Origin: Acholeplasmatales bacterium
Lineage (GTDB): Bacteria > Bacillota_I > Bacilli_A > Acholeplasmatales > Acholeplasmataceae
Assembly: GCA_031284605.1 (NCBI GenBank)
Contig: JAITXV010000028.1
Span: forward strand, 1-36,972
DNA length: 36,972 bases
Direction: 5' to 3'
The position numbers were made by a program, and so were the translations under genes. Each line of letters starts with the position of its first letter. Within the stretch, counting starts at the first letter, position 1. Below, piece by piece: positions 1-7,754 of this stretch. The notes under the pieces were generated by a model, which did not search any database, had not been told where the DNA came from, and saw only the letters and a program-made list of their open reading frames with translations.

Positions 1-96
1 GGTACTTCATTATTGATTGTTGTTGGTGTCGCAATCGAAACAACTCAGCAAATGGAAGCCGATGCATCAAATGGGGAGTATCAAGGTATTTACTAG
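1..96 (+). CDS. secY: SecY preprotein translocase subunit, C-terminal end (partial)
   Basis: Frame 1 is open from the first base and ends at TAG (94-96), giving 31 residues that begin GTSLLIVVGVAIETTQQ. This is the conserved last transmembrane segment and cytoplasmic tail of SecY, the channel subunit of the Sec translocon in the cell membrane. The rest of the gene lies before the window. It sits one base before adk, the usual spc-operon arrangement. Identity rests on this short tail plus the adk-map-infA-rpmJ context, which together make it secure. Confidence 0.88.
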   Translation, partial: GTSLLIVVGVAIETTQQMEADASNGEYQGIY

Positions 97-97
97 T

Positions 98-742
98 ATG
101 AATATAATATTAGTTGGTCCTCCAGGAAGCGGAAAAGGTACACAAGCATCTGTATTAAGTGATAGGCTATCTATACCACATATTTCAACTGGCGATATGT
201 TTAGATATCATTTAAAAAATAACACAACACTTGGTTCTGAAGCAAATGTCTATATTAAAAAAGGAGCCCTAGTTCCTGATGTTATTACTAATAATATGGT
301 TAGGGAAAGACTAAGTGAAAATGATGTTCTTAATGGTTTTATACTAGATGGATATCCAAGAAATGTTAATCAAACTTTTTATCTTGATAAAGTATTATCA
401 TTGTCTAACAAAAAAATTGATTATATCATCTACATTGATGTAAATGATCAAATAATTATTAATAGAATTAGTGGAAGAAGAGTATGCACAGTTTGTGGTA
501 ATATAACTCATATCTCCAAAAATAATACTGAAATTTGTGAAAAATGCGGTGGTACTGTAGTACTTAGAAGTGATGATAAAGAAGAAGTAGTTAAAGATAG
601 ACTGACTGTCTATAAAAACGAAACTGAACCTGTCATCCAACACTATTTACACAATAGTGATGTTAATTTGATAAAAGTGGATGGTTCTAAAAGTCCTTCT
701 GTAGTTACAGAAGAAATATTGAAACATCTGCTTGGTAAGTAA
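98..742 (+). CDS. adk: Adenylate kinase, zinc-binding type
   Basis: This cytoplasmic enzyme interconverts ATP + AMP and 2 ADP. The 214-residue protein starts MNIILVGPPGSGKGT, so the P-loop covers residues 7-15. The long LID carries C130-x2-C133 and C147-x2-C150, the four-cysteine zinc site of Gram-positive adenylate kinases. FILDGYPR (81-88) matches the AMP-binding FxLDGFPR motif. An in-frame ATG at 17 would add 27 residues, but these overlap secY in another frame and look unlike the family; the start at 98 gives the usual family length and has an AAGG about 11 bases upstream. It is the second gene of the spc/alpha run. Confidence 0.96.
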   Translation: MNIILVGPPGSGKGTQASVLSDRLSIPHISTGDMFRYHLKNNTTLGSEANVYIKKGALVPDVITNNMVRERLSENDVLNGFILDGYPRNVNQTFYLDKVLSLSNKKIDYIIYIDVNDQIIINRISGRRVCTVCGNITHISKNNTEICEKCGGTVVLRSDDKEEVVKDRLTVYKNETEPVIQHYLHNSDVNLIKVDGSKSPSVVTEEILKHLLGK

Positions 743-751
743 GTGGCTGCT

Positions 752-1522
752 ATGATAAAAATTAAGTCATTGCGTGAAATTGAGTTGCTTAGAAAATCTG
801 GAGAATTGATATATAAAACTCATCAATTATTAAAAGAATATATTAAGCCTGGAGTATCAACTAAACAACTCGATGAAATCGCAGAAAATTTTATTTTGTC
901 AAGTGGAGCTGTTCCTGGATTTAAAGGGTATAATGATTTTCCTGCTACGCTATGCACTTCTATTAATGAAGTTGTAGTTCACGGCATACCCTCAGCAAAA
1001 GAAATTTTGAAATCTGGAGATATAATAAGTATTGATATAGGATGCATATTTAATGGATATTATGGTGATTCTGCTTGGACTTATGCCGTAGGTGAAGTGT
1101 CCGAGGATGCTATGCAACTTATGGAAATAACTAAAAAATCTTTATATGAAGCTATTAAAATTGTCAAGCCCGGTATTGCAATAGGTGATATTGGTGCTAA
1201 AATAATAGAAGTAGTAAAGCCTTATAAATATGCTATCGTAGAAGATTTTACAGGACATGGTATTGGAACTAATTTACATGAAGATCCAGCAATTCCAAAT
1301 TTTGGGATTGCAGGTAAAGGTATTAAACTAAAAGAAGGAATGGTGATTTGTATAGAACCTATGATAACAAATGGAAAGAAAAACGTTAGAATTTTAAGAG
1401 ATAATTGGACTACTGTAACATCTGATAAAAGTCTTGCATGCCACTATGAACATATGGTAGCTGTGACTAAAGATGGGTTTACGATACTGTCTGATGGTTC
1501 TACTTCTGGAGCGGGTGCATAA
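752..1522 (+). CDS. map: Methionine aminopeptidase, type I
   Basis: This cytoplasmic metalloenzyme removes the initiator methionine from nascent proteins. The metal ligands of the pita-bread fold are visible in order: the His in VVHGIPS, the two Asp in SIDIGCIFNGYYGDSAW, the His in GHGIGTNLHE, the Glu in CIEPMI and the Glu in HYEHMVAVT. The start is taken at ATG 752 (MIKIKSLREIELLRKSGE), a typical type I beginning, which gives 256 residues. A GTG at 743, directly after the adk stop, would add three residues (MAA) and cannot be excluded. There is no N-terminal extension or SH3-type insertion. Confidence 0.95.
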   Translation: MIKIKSLREIELLRKSGELIYKTHQLLKEYIKPGVSTKQLDEIAENFILSSGAVPGFKGYNDFPATLCTSINEVVVHGIPSAKEILKSGDIISIDIGCIFNGYYGDSAWTYAVGEVSEDAMQLMEITKKSLYEAIKIVKPGIAIGDIGAKIIEVVKPYKYAIVEDFTGHGIGTNLHEDPAIPNFGIAGKGIKLKEGMVICIEPMITNGKKNVRILRDNWTTVTSDKSLACHYEHMVAVTKDGFTILSDGSTSGAGA

Positions 1523-1525
1523 ACA

Positions 1526-1747
1526 ATGGCAAAAAGTGATGTAATTGAAGTTGACGCAAAAGTTGTAGACGTGTTACCTAACACGCAGTTTAAGGTTGAG
1601 TTAAAAGAAACTGGACATATTATTTTAGCTCACGTATCTGGTAAAATCCGCATGAATAACATACGCATTTTACCTGGCGATAATGTAAAAGTAGAATTAT
1701 CGCTATATGATTTGTCCAATGGTAGAATAACCTACCGTTACAAGTAA
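1526..1747 (+). CDS. infA: Translation initiation factor IF-1
   Basis: IF-1 is an OB-fold protein that binds the 30S A site with IF-2 and IF-3. The 73-residue product begins [19 protein letters not shown] and contains [17 protein letters not shown], the strongly conserved IF-1 core, ending in RITYRYK. Length is typical (71-73). It starts three bases after the map stop and precedes rpmJ, the standard order. One substitution from the common core is IILAHVSGK where most have LAHISGK. Confidence 0.96.
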   Translation: MAKSDVIEVDAKVVDVLPNTQFKVELKETGHIILAHVSGKIRMNNIRILPGDNVKVELSLYDLSNGRITYRYK

Positions 1748-1763
1748 AAAAAGGAGAAATAAA

Positions 1764-1877
1764 ATGAAAGTAAGAGCATCAGTCAAACCAATTTGTGATA
1801 AGTGCAAAGTAATTAGAAGAAAGGGAGAAGTGCGTGTTATTTGTGAAAATCCAAGACACAAACAGCGCCAGGGGTAA
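1764..1877 (+). CDS. rpmJ: 50S ribosomal protein L36 (bL36), zinc-ribbon form
   Basis: A 37-residue reading frame starts [19 protein letters not shown] and ends at TAA (1875-1877). C11, C14, C27 and H32 form the CxxC...C...H zinc site, so this is the zinc-containing form rather than the paralog lacking the cysteines. A strong AAAGGAG lies just upstream of the ATG. It is short enough to be easily missed, but its position between infA and rpsM is the standard one. Confidence 0.96.
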   Translation: MKVRASVKPICDKCKVIRRKGEVRVICENPRHKQRQG

Positions 1878-1883
1878 AGAAAT

Positions 1884-2261
1884 ATGCCAAGAATAGCTGG
1901 AGTAGATATTCCTACTGAAAAAAGAATAGTAGCAAGTTTAAGATATGTGTATGGAATCGGCGAGCCTACTGCTAAAAAAATCTTAGCAGATTTAGGCATT
2001 AGTGAAGACACTAGAACTAAAAATCTTACAGAAGATGAATTAACTAGTATTAGAACTGAAGTTGCAAAATACAAAACAGAAGGTGATTTAAGAAGAGAAG
2101 TTTCTTTAAACATTAAGAGACTTATGGAAATTGGCTGTTACAGAGGTATCAGACATAGAAAAGGTTTACCAGTTAGAGGTCAAAACACTAGAAATAATGC
2201 AAGGACTAGAAAAGGCAAACCAGTAGCAGTAGCTGGCAAAAAACAAGCTACTAAAGGATAA
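1884..2261 (+). CDS. rpsM: 30S ribosomal protein S13 (uS13)
   Basis: The 125-residue protein begins [14 protein letters not shown] and carries the helix-two-turns-helix region ([13 protein letters not shown]) and the basic C-terminal tail with [21 protein letters not shown]13 sits in the 30S head, contacts the P-site tRNA and forms intersubunit bridges. The start lies six bases after rpmJ, and the gene precedes rpsK, the usual alpha-operon order. Nothing is unusual. Confidence 0.97.
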   Translation: MPRIAGVDIPTEKRIVASLRYVYGIGEPTAKKILADLGISEDTRTKNLTEDELTSIRTEVAKYKTEGDLRREVSLNIKRLMEIGCYRGIRHRKGLPVRGQNTRNNARTRKGKPVAVAGKKQATKG

Positions 2262-2276
2262 TAGGAGGATATAAAG

Positions 2277-2663
2277 ATGGCACGCAAAAAAACAACAAAA
2301 CGTAAAGTTAAAAAAAATGTTCCACTTGGTATCGTTCATATTCACTCAACATTTAATAACACAATAGTGACTATTACAGACCAACTAGGTAACGTAGTAA
2401 GTTGGTGTTCAAGTGGAGCATTAGGTGTTAAAGGAAGTAAAAAATCAACACCATTCGCTGCACAACAATCTGCAGAAGCTGCATCAAAAGTAGCTGTTGA
2501 TAATGGTATGTTAAAAGTTGAAGTTAATGTTAAAGGCGTTGGTCCTGGTAGAGAAGCTGCTGTTAGAAGCATAGCTGCTAGTGGCTTAGAAATTACTGCT
2601 ATAAAAGATGTTACTCCAATTCCGCATAATGGTTGCAGACCACCAAAGCGCAGAAGAGTGTAG
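2277..2663 (+). CDS. rpsK: 30S ribosomal protein S11 (uS11)
   Basis: The 128-residue protein is S11 of the 30S platform, next to the mRNA exit site. Conserved stretches are [43 protein letters not shown] and the terminal [26 protein letters not shown]-type Shine-Dalgarno bases (taggaggat) precede the ATG. The gene directly precedes rpoA. Confidence 0.97.
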   Translation: MARKKTTKRKVKKNVPLGIVHIHSTFNNTIVTITDQLGNVVSWCSSGALGVKGSKKSTPFAAQQSAEAASKVAVDNGMLKVEVNVKGVGPGREAAVRSIAASGLEITAIKDVTPIPHNGCRPPKRRRV

Positions 2664-2674
2664 TTGAGGTTAAT

Positions 2675-3673
2675 ATGAATAATTTGAAATTTAAATTACC
2701 ACACGTAAATAGCGAAAGAACTAATGAAAATACATATTCTCTAACTTTTGAACCTTTAGATAGAGGCTATGGAGATACACTTGGTAACTCATTAAGAAGA
2801 GTATTACTAGCTAGTATTCCTGGAGTAGCAATAGTTGGAGTTGTAATTGAAGGAGTTTCTAATGAATTTTCAACAATTGACGGAGTTACCGAAGATGTAA
2901 TGGGTATTATTCTTAATTTAAAGAAAGTTATACTTTCAAGCTCTTCAGATGATGAAAATATAGAAGAATCAGTTAGGTTAGTAGCTTATGGACCTAAAAA
3001 TGTTACTGCAAGTGATTTTGAATTACCTAATAATTTAAAAGCCGTTAATAAAGATTTACATATTGCTACACTTTCTGAAAATGCTAAACTAGATATGACA
3101 GTTTTGGTTAAAAAAGGTGTCGGATACGTTAGTGCAAATGAAAATAAGAAGTATAAACAAGGAAGAGATATTGATTTCATAGCAATTGATTCATTGTATT
3201 CTCCAATTGTTAGATGCACTTACAAAGTTGATAGTCTAAGAGAAGGTGGAAACAGACTTATATTAGATGTTGAATCAAATGGTTCAATCGACTCTGTTGA
3301 AGCAGTATATACTGCAACACAAATGCTAAAAGATTATTACAGTTCATTGAGTAATTCTTTCGATTCAATAAGTAAATCTCCACAAAGCGGTAGCTGGGTA
3401 GATGAATTACTTGAAAAAGAAGAAGAGGTTGAGCCAGATGCTAATTTACCAATTGCTAAGTTAAATATACAATTAAGAACTTATAATGCATTAAAGAGAG
3501 CTGGTTTAGAAACTGTTGAGAGTATTCTTAATACTCCAGTAGAAGAACTAAGAAAAATTAACAGAATTGGCAATAAAGCTTTTAAGGACATTAGGGGCGC
3601 ATTGGATGAATTAGGCTATAAATATGCAAGTGATTTTGAATTTGACGATATACCTGATGAAGATGGGGAATAG
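2675..3673 (+). CDS. rpoA: DNA-directed RNA polymerase alpha subunit
   Basis: The 332-residue alpha subunit nucleates RNA polymerase assembly and its C-terminal domain contacts UP elements and activators. The N-terminal dimerisation domain contains [18 protein letters not shown] (alpha usually has [13 protein letters not shown]). The C-terminal domain shows the two helix-hairpin-helix segments, [14 protein letters not shown]-like (here [18 protein letters not shown]) and [14 protein letters not shown]. The start is taken at ATG 2675, with GAGG (2666-2669) at good spacing; an upstream in-frame ATG at 2633 would lie inside rpsK. The tail is acidic ([13 protein letters not shown]). Confidence 0.96.
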   Translation: MNNLKFKLPHVNSERTNENTYSLTFEPLDRGYGDTLGNSLRRVLLASIPGVAIVGVVIEGVSNEFSTIDGVTEDVMGIILNLKKVILSSSSDDENIEESVRLVAYGPKNVTASDFELPNNLKAVNKDLHIATLSENAKLDMTVLVKKGVGYVSANENKKYKQGRDIDFIAIDSLYSPIVRCTYKVDSLREGGNRLILDVESNGSIDSVEAVYTATQMLKDYYSSLSNSFDSISKSPQSGSWVDELLEKEEEVEPDANLPIAKLNIQLRTYNALKRAGLETVESILNTPVEELRKINRIGNKAFKDIRGALDELGYKYASDFEFDDIPDEDGE

Positions 3674-3684
3674 GAGATAATAAT

Positions 3685-4041
3685 ATGGGATATGGTAGAT
3701 TAAGAAGAAGAAGTGATGCGAGAAAAGCACTTTTAAGAGATTTAGTTACTGATTTAATAATTAATGAAAGAATTATAACTACAGAAGCAAAAGCAAAAGA
3801 ATTAAAAAAGATTGCTGACAAAATGGTTACGCTTGCTAAAGCTGGGACTTTAGCTGATAGAAGACTAGCTGCTGAAGTTGTTAGATTTGAATTTGTTAAA
3901 GAAGGTCAGTATGCTATACAAAAACTGTTCGATGAAATAGGACCGCGTTTTAAAGAAAGAGCTGGTGGATACACTAGAATAATTAAAACTGTTCCTAGAA
4001 AAGGTGATGCTGCTCCTATGGCCATCATAGAATTTCTTTAG
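3685..4041 (+). CDS. rplQ: 50S ribosomal protein L17 (bL17)
   Basis: The 118-residue protein begins [20 protein letters not shown], the L17 start, and has [20 protein letters not shown] and the C-terminal [20 protein letters not shown]17 lies near the exit of the ribosomal tunnel. It is the last gene of the ribosomal run. An ECF module follows rplQ directly in Bacillus, but here about 3.7 kb of unrelated genes intervene. Confidence 0.96.
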   Translation: MGYGRLRRRSDARKALLRDLVTDLIINERIITTEAKAKELKKIADKMVTLAKAGTLADRRLAAEVVRFEFVKEGQYAIQKLFDEIGPRFKERAGGYTRIIKTVPRKGDAAPMAIIEFL

Positions 4042-4075
4042 TTTATTCGTTTAGAATTGACTAAAAGATATATTA

Positions 4076-4105
4076 TTACATATTTTAAACAAAATATAGT
4101 ATAAT
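4076..4105 (+). promoter_or_regulatory. Sigma-A-type promoter upstream of the 4152 gene
   Basis: TTACAT (4076-4081) and a perfect TATAAT (4100-4105) are separated by 18 bases. It lies in the gap after rplQ and should drive the small membrane-protein gene at 4152, whose ATG follows an AGAGGAG ribosome binding site. Confidence 0.6.
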
Positions 4106-4151
4106 ATAAAGTGTATTATTAATATTATTCTTAAATAGAGGAGAAAAAAAT

Positions 4152-4670
4152 ATGCAGGAATTTTTACAGAAAATATATGATTTTGCTAAAACTATAGTAT
4201 TTCCAAACGTTGAATGGCTTCAATGGCTTCAATGGTGGATATTAATAGCCGTTATATTAGTTGTTTTAATACTAATACTAGTAATTGTATTGGTATCAGC
4301 ATCAAAGAAAAGGAATAGAAGCGTTAGTAATAGCGGATATTCGTCAAGAACTTATGGTCCAAAACACTATGATTCTTATCAGGGTAAATACTTTGCGCCT
4401 GAAGCAGTTGGTGGATTTTTAATAGTTGATAGTGATTTACTATGGATTGTTGACAAAGATGGTAATACATCTCGTCTTGAAGCTGCTAACGGTGAAACTA
4501 TCGTTGAAAATGGTGATAAGTTTTATGCTGAAGCCTTAGATTCACTTTCTAAACTTGAAAAACAGAATGGTGTTTGGGTAAAACACGAACAAGAGGTTGT
4601 TTCTTATTTAACTCTTGATGTACATTCAAAAGCAGAATTGTGTTATAAAGGCACTGATTACAGAAGATAA
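4152..4670 (+). CDS. Small single-pass membrane protein of unknown function
   Basis: I do not recognise a family. The 172-residue protein has an amphipathic, Trp-rich beginning (EWLQWLQWW, 21-29), one strong transmembrane helix (about 29-50, ILIAVILVVLILILVIVL), a short basic and Ser/Tyr-rich linker, and a soluble domain of about 95 residues. The linker basic residues (SKKRNR, 51-56) just after the helix suggest that the C-terminal domain is cytoplasmic. The soluble part contains GGFLIVDSDLLWIVDKDGN, which alternates hydrophobic and polar residues like beta strands. It is a single-gene unit: own promoter, strong ribosome binding site and a following terminator. Confidence 0.75.
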   Translation: MQEFLQKIYDFAKTIVFPNVEWLQWLQWWILIAVILVVLILILVIVLVSASKKRNRSVSNSGYSSRTYGPKHYDSYQGKYFAPEAVGGFLIVDSDLLWIVDKDGNTSRLEAANGETIVENGDKFYAEALDSLSKLEKQNGVWVKHEQEVVSYLTLDVHSKAELCYKGTDYRR

Positions 4671-4685
4671 AAAAATTACAAGGAT

Positions 4686-4715
4686 AAAAAGGCAGTTTTT
4701 TACTGCCTTTTTTAT
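4686..4715 (+). terminator. Rho-independent terminator after the 4152 gene
   Basis: An 11-bp stem, AAAAAGGCAGT (4686-4696) with ACTGCCTTTTT (4702-4712), encloses a five-T loop and runs into further Ts. Its position 15 bases after the stop isolates the membrane-protein gene from the metal regulator downstream. Confidence 0.85.
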
Positions 4716-4723
4716 AAACTAAT

Positions 4724-5095
4724 ATGAAAAAAAACTATGAATCAATTGAAGACTATTTAGAGAACATCTATATATTGTCAAAGGGCAATAATAAATTACA
4801 TGCTATAGATATTGCTAATTTAACTGGGTTTTCTAAGCCTAGTATTTCTAGAGCGGTTCATAGACTTTTAAAGGATGAACTTATAACAATAGATGATGAT
4901 AAACACATACATTTAACAAATAATGGAATTTTAAAAGCAACTAAAATATATGAAAGGCATCTTTTGTTAACAAAAGCGCTTATGTTTATTGGTGTTGATC
5001 CACAAACCGCAGAGGGTGATGCATGCAGAATTGAACACGTAATAAGCGACACCACGTTTGATATAATCAAAGACAAATTAAATAAGCTAAAATAA
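4724..5095 (+). CDS. Metal-dependent transcriptional regulator, MntR/DtxR family
   Basis: The 123-residue protein is a short DtxR-family repressor: a winged helix-turn-helix (about 26-62, IDIANLTGFSKPSISRAVHR) and a metal-binding dimerisation domain, without the SH3-like third domain. Candidate metal ligands are D10 and E13 (SIEDYLENIY), H79 (YERH), and C101, E104, H105 (DACRIEHVIS). D10/E13 resemble MntR, whereas Cys at 101 is the DtxR/IdeR choice, where Bacillus MntR has Glu; Mn versus Fe specificity is therefore open. No convincing palindromic operator was found in the window. A manganese exporter (mntP) lies 15 kb downstream. The start has no strong ribosome binding site. Confidence 0.88.
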   Translation: MKKNYESIEDYLENIYILSKGNNKLHAIDIANLTGFSKPSISRAVHRLLKDELITIDDDKHIHLTNNGILKATKIYERHLLLTKALMFIGVDPQTAEGDACRIEHVISDTTFDIIKDKLNKLK

Positions 5096-5126
5096 AAGCT
5101 TGCTTTTAGCAAGCTTTTATTTTAGC
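5086..5126. terminator. Bidirectional terminator between convergent genes
   Basis: A perfect 18-bp inverted repeat (5086-5103 with 5109-5126) encloses a five-base loop, with AAAATAAAA/TTTTATTTT flanks around a GCTTGC/GCAAGC core. Both flanking genes end inside it: the regulator stop (5093-5095) in the left arm and the minus-strand membrane gene stop (5117-5119) in the right arm. It should terminate transcription from both sides. Confidence 0.88.
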
Positions 5127-5809
5127 TCTTTCTTAAATTTCTTTTTTATGTTAAAAGTAATATCAATATTATTTATTGCAAGAACAACTTGAGAAGGTAA
5201 ATAAAAAATCCATGAAATAAATACTGTGTCAGTTAGTTTTGTTAAAATACCAAAACTTATATTTGAACCAGAAACTCCTACAAAAAAATCGCACAATAAA
5301 AATAAAAATAGACCAACTATTAAACAAATATTTTTCTTTTTTGTAAACAAAGATAAAATACAAGTGATGCTACAATTAGTAAAATAAACAACTGCTATTG
5401 TATTTTCTAAGTTAAGTATTTCTATAAATGAAGATAAAATTATTATAGTACTAGATAATATAATTCTTACTGTAATACTAATGATATTTGTCATTTTTTT
5501 AGAATCAATAGCTACTATTATTATGTATAGAAACCCAACAATTGTAAAAAATATCAAACCATTTAATTGGTTATAAAATTCACTCAATGTCAAAAAACAA
5601 TCCGCAAATACAGTGAAAAACAATGCTAAACTTCCAATCTCGCTACTAATAGTCTTCTTATTACAAACGATTGAAATAAGAAATCCTGTGACCAAAATAC
5701 TAAAAAGCAGATGGTTATCTATCTTATGCTGTAAAACTATTAACAGAACAAAAATCGTTGTGACATACATTAAATATAGGCATAATAATCCCATTTTTAA
5801 AATTTTCAT
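5117..5809 (-). CDS. Multi-pass membrane protein, possibly YhhN/lysoplasmalogenase-like
   Basis: The 230-residue protein is almost entirely hydrophobic, with about seven or eight predicted transmembrane helices, followed by a basic tail (FNIKKKFKKELK). The YhhN family has a GaxLFxxSD motif in a late helix and a final helix with Y-x-x-Q; here GLFLFLLCDFFVGVS and WIFYLPSQVVLAI are in the matching order, and an earlier Asp occurs in FADCFLTL. That resemblance is suggestive only, since the overall similarity is weak. The start codon overlaps the stop of the upstream DUF1461 gene as ATGA, with AAGGAG upstream, so the two are translationally coupled. Its 3' end lies in the bidirectional terminator. 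Confidence 0.75.
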   Translation of the reverse strand: MKILKMGLLCLYLMYVTTIFVLLIVLQHKIDNHLLFSILVTGFLISIVCNKKTISSEIGSLALFFTVFADCFLTLSEFYNQLNGLIFFTIVGFLYIIIVAIDSKKMTNIISITVRIILSSTIIILSSFIEILNLENTIAVVYFTNCSITCILSLFTKKKNICLIVGLFLFLLCDFFVGVSGSNISFGILTKLTDTVFISWIFYLPSQVVLAINNIDITFNIKKKFKKELK

Positions 5810-6498
5810 TGTGCTAATCTCCTTTTTATATATATCCCGCTAGTTATAGTACCCCCCATCATAAGAAGCCATGTAATTCCAATAGCTAGTCCTCCATCAA
5901 AAAATATTTCTTCTGGTAGCATAATCATCATATTGCTAGTCCCATAAAACACATAGTTTCCGCCACTAAAAAATATTTCGTGAAATACATCAAAGACATA
6001 TTCCCAACTAAATATTAGCATTATTACTATCACCACTATAGCGCTCAAATAGATTATAGGTGTTACTATTAAAGATTTCGCGAAATTTCTTAAATACAGG
6101 TGATTACGTAAGTTTCTGTATAATAAAACTGTTGTTATTATTATACCAATCATTGAAATTAGTAAAACAACTAAAAAGAAAATAAAAAATTGCCTAACAT
6201 TTTCCATATGCATTATTTCATCATTTTCATAAAACATAATTTTATTTCCATTTTTCATAACTTCAGTCTGTAATGTTTTTTTAGTCAAAGAAAAATAACC
6301 AATTAAATTATTTTTAACTTTGTCTAAATCTTTTTGAGATATTTCTAAATTGTCTAATACATCATATTTTTTGAACTCAGTATTGTAAAATGGTGAATTA
6401 AAAAAAATAAAATAAATTCCTATCACCAATATTGCATTCATAAGACAAATAGAAAATATTGCGATTAATAATTTGTTTATTGTTTTATTTTTTATCAT
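5806..6498 (-). CDS. DUF1461 / TIGR01906 family integral membrane protein
   Basis: The 230-residue protein has four to five transmembrane helices: a first one at about 9-33, then an extracytoplasmic loop of about 90 residues, then the rest. Family signatures seen are the loop start NSPFYNTEFKKY, NNLIGYFS, EIMHMENVRQFF and, near the end, DVFHEIFFSGG followed by MIMLPEEIFFDGG. The FHxIFF and LPExxF elements are the hallmark of DUF1461; its biochemical role is unknown. It overlaps the reductase-like gene by 14 bases and has no clear ribosome binding site, so translation probably depends on its neighbour. Confidence 0.8.
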   Translation of the reverse strand: MIKNKTINKLLIAIFSICLMNAILVIGIYFIFFNSPFYNTEFKKYDVLDNLEISQKDLDKVKNNLIGYFSLTKKTLQTEVMKNGNKIMFYENDEIMHMENVRQFFIFFLVVLLISMIGIIITTVLLYRNLRNHLYLRNFAKSLIVTPIIYLSAIVVIVIMLIFSWEYVFDVFHEIFFSGGNYVFYGTSNMMIMLPEEIFFDGGLAIGITWLLMMGGTITSGIYIKRRLAQ

Positions 6499-7357
6499 TA
6501 TATTTTAGATATTCATTAATTGAGTAAGCAGCTTCCATTCCATCGCAAGCTGCTTTAATAATTTGGTATTGTGGTCCAATACAATCTCCACCAGCATATA
6601 TTCCTCTAACAGAAGTTGATTTTTTATTATCAACTTTGATAATATTATCATCTATTTCAATTCCCAATTTATATGTAAGTGCTGAATGAAAATTATCTGC
6701 TATAAAAAGACAATCTAAAACATATTTATTATTTTTTGTAATAACTGCGTTTAATAATCCATCTTTTACTTCTAAATTTACAATTGGTTCATTAATAATT
6801 CTAACATTATTTTTTAAATTGCTTAAATCTTTATTTTTAGTAAATAATAGTATGTCACTAGCAATATTTTCTAAGATACTTAGTTCATGTTTTGCTTGTT
6901 CACTATCTCCGTAAATTCCAATTGTCTTGTTTTTGTAAAAGAAACCGTCACAACTTGCACAAAAACTAATACCATTTCCAATTAAATCGTCATTTTTAAC
7001 AAACGCTGGTTTAGTCCTATTAATTCCCAAACCTAAAAATATACTTTTTGTTAAGTATTCGTTTGATTGAGTAATAACTTTGAAAATATTATTTTCTAAT
7101 GTTTCTAAGTCTATAAGTTCTTCATAAAAAAAAGGAATTCCTAATTCTTTTAAATGTTTAATATTACTACTAAAAAGATCTTTGCTAGAAATCTTAGATA
7201 ATCCATACAAATTATCTAAAAATAACTCACTTTTACTTAGAATCCCACCATCTTTAGATAATATTAGCACTTCTTTGTTAAATCTTTTTAGATATGTTGC
7301 GCAAGTAGACCCAGAAGGACCAATACCTAGCACGACACAATCGTATATTTTAGGCAT
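6485..7357 (-). CDS. trxB: Thioredoxin reductase-like FAD protein
   Basis: The 290-residue flavoprotein has the two-domain layout of low-molecular-weight thioredoxin reductase. The FAD-binding GIGPSG is at 11-16, the redox dithiol CASC at 133-136, and the C-terminal FAD motif YAGGDCIGPQYQI leads to the helix KAACDGMEAAYSI. The NAD(P)-binding insert is divergent: GGGNTAVEE of classical enzymes reads GIYGDSEQAKHE (147-158), and the HRRxxxR motif that recognises the NADPH 2'-phosphate is replaced by TKNKDLS (173-179). It may use another electron donor, such as NADH, ferredoxin or flavodoxin. The length is slightly short of the usual 305-320. It follows trxA by three bases, so thioredoxin is the obvious partner. 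The symbol is given by similarity. Confidence 0.85.
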   Translation of the reverse strand: MPKIYDCVVLGIGPSGSTCATYLKRFNKEVLILSKDGGILSKSELFLDNLYGLSKISSKDLFSSNIKHLKELGIPFFYEELIDLETLENNIFKVITQSNEYLTKSIFLGLGINRTKPAFVKNDDLIGNGISFCASCDGFFYKNKTIGIYGDSEQAKHELSILENIASDILLFTKNKDLSNLKNNVRIINEPIVNLEVKDGLLNAVITKNNKYVLDCLFIADNFHSALTYKLGIEIDDNIIKVDNKKSTSVRGIYAGGDCIGPQYQIIKAACDGMEAAYSINEYLKYNDKK

Positions 7358-7360
7358 TCG

Positions 7361-7666
7361 CTATTTAACCAATTCAAAAAGCTTATTTTTAGATTGAACA
7401 CCAACTACCTTTTTTAAAGCTTTTCCATTTTTAAAAATACAAATGCTAGGAATAGTATTAATTCCATACTTTTTAGCAAGCTCCATATTTTTATCGACGT
7501 CAACTTTTGCGACTACGATGCTTTCATCTTCAAGTTCATCAGAAAATTCTTCAAAAATCGGACCCATTGTTCTACATGGTCCACACCATGGTGCCCAAAA
7601 GTCTACTATAGCTGTTTTAGCACTTAAAACTTCATCAAATATATTATTCTCAATATGAATTAACAT
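7361..7666 (-). CDS. trxA: Thioredoxin
   Basis: The 101-residue protein has the active site WAPWCGPC (C28 and C31) and the cis-proline segment NTIPSICIF. It reduces disulfides in cytoplasmic proteins and is itself reduced by a thioredoxin reductase, plausibly the gene three bases downstream. GAGGTGATAAA precedes the ATG, a good ribosome binding site. It is the first gene of a four-gene minus-strand unit (trxA, trxB-like, DUF1461, YhhN-like). Confidence 0.95.
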   Translation of the reverse strand: MLIHIENNIFDEVLSAKTAIVDFWAPWCGPCRTMGPIFEEFSDELEDESIVVAKVDVDKNMELAKKYGINTIPSICIFKNGKALKKVVGVQSKNKLFELVK

Positions 7667-7700
7667 TTTATCACCTCTATTTTTATTATTTGTTTATATT

Positions 7701-7706
7701 ATTATA
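7701..7706 (-). promoter_or_regulatory. Candidate -10 element for the trxA operon
   Basis: A perfect TATAAT on the minus strand lies 35 bases upstream of the trxA start, in the divergent gap shared with ecfA1. No convincing -35 was found at 16-18 bases, so the exact promoter is uncertain. Confidence 0.4.
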
Positions 7707-7745
7707 CTTTACTAAACCAATAAATGCTATAATAATGACTTATAA

Positions 7746-7754
7746 TGGTATAAT
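7746..7754 (+). promoter_or_regulatory. Extended -10 promoter of the ecfA1-rsmI operon
   Basis: TGG-TATAAT (7746-7754) is an extended -10 hexamer 20 bases before the ecfA1 ATG. The -35 region is poor, which is typical of extended -10 promoters. The following nine genes are packed with overlaps or tiny gaps to 15021, so this may serve them all. Confidence 0.6.

Noticed and set aside
17-97. 27-residue N-terminal extension of adenylate kinase
   Set aside because: It overlaps the secY end in another frame, and the shorter form has the exact family length.
1703-2113. Antisense open frame across rpsM
   Set aside because: It mirrors the coding strand of an unmistakable ribosomal gene and has no supporting features.
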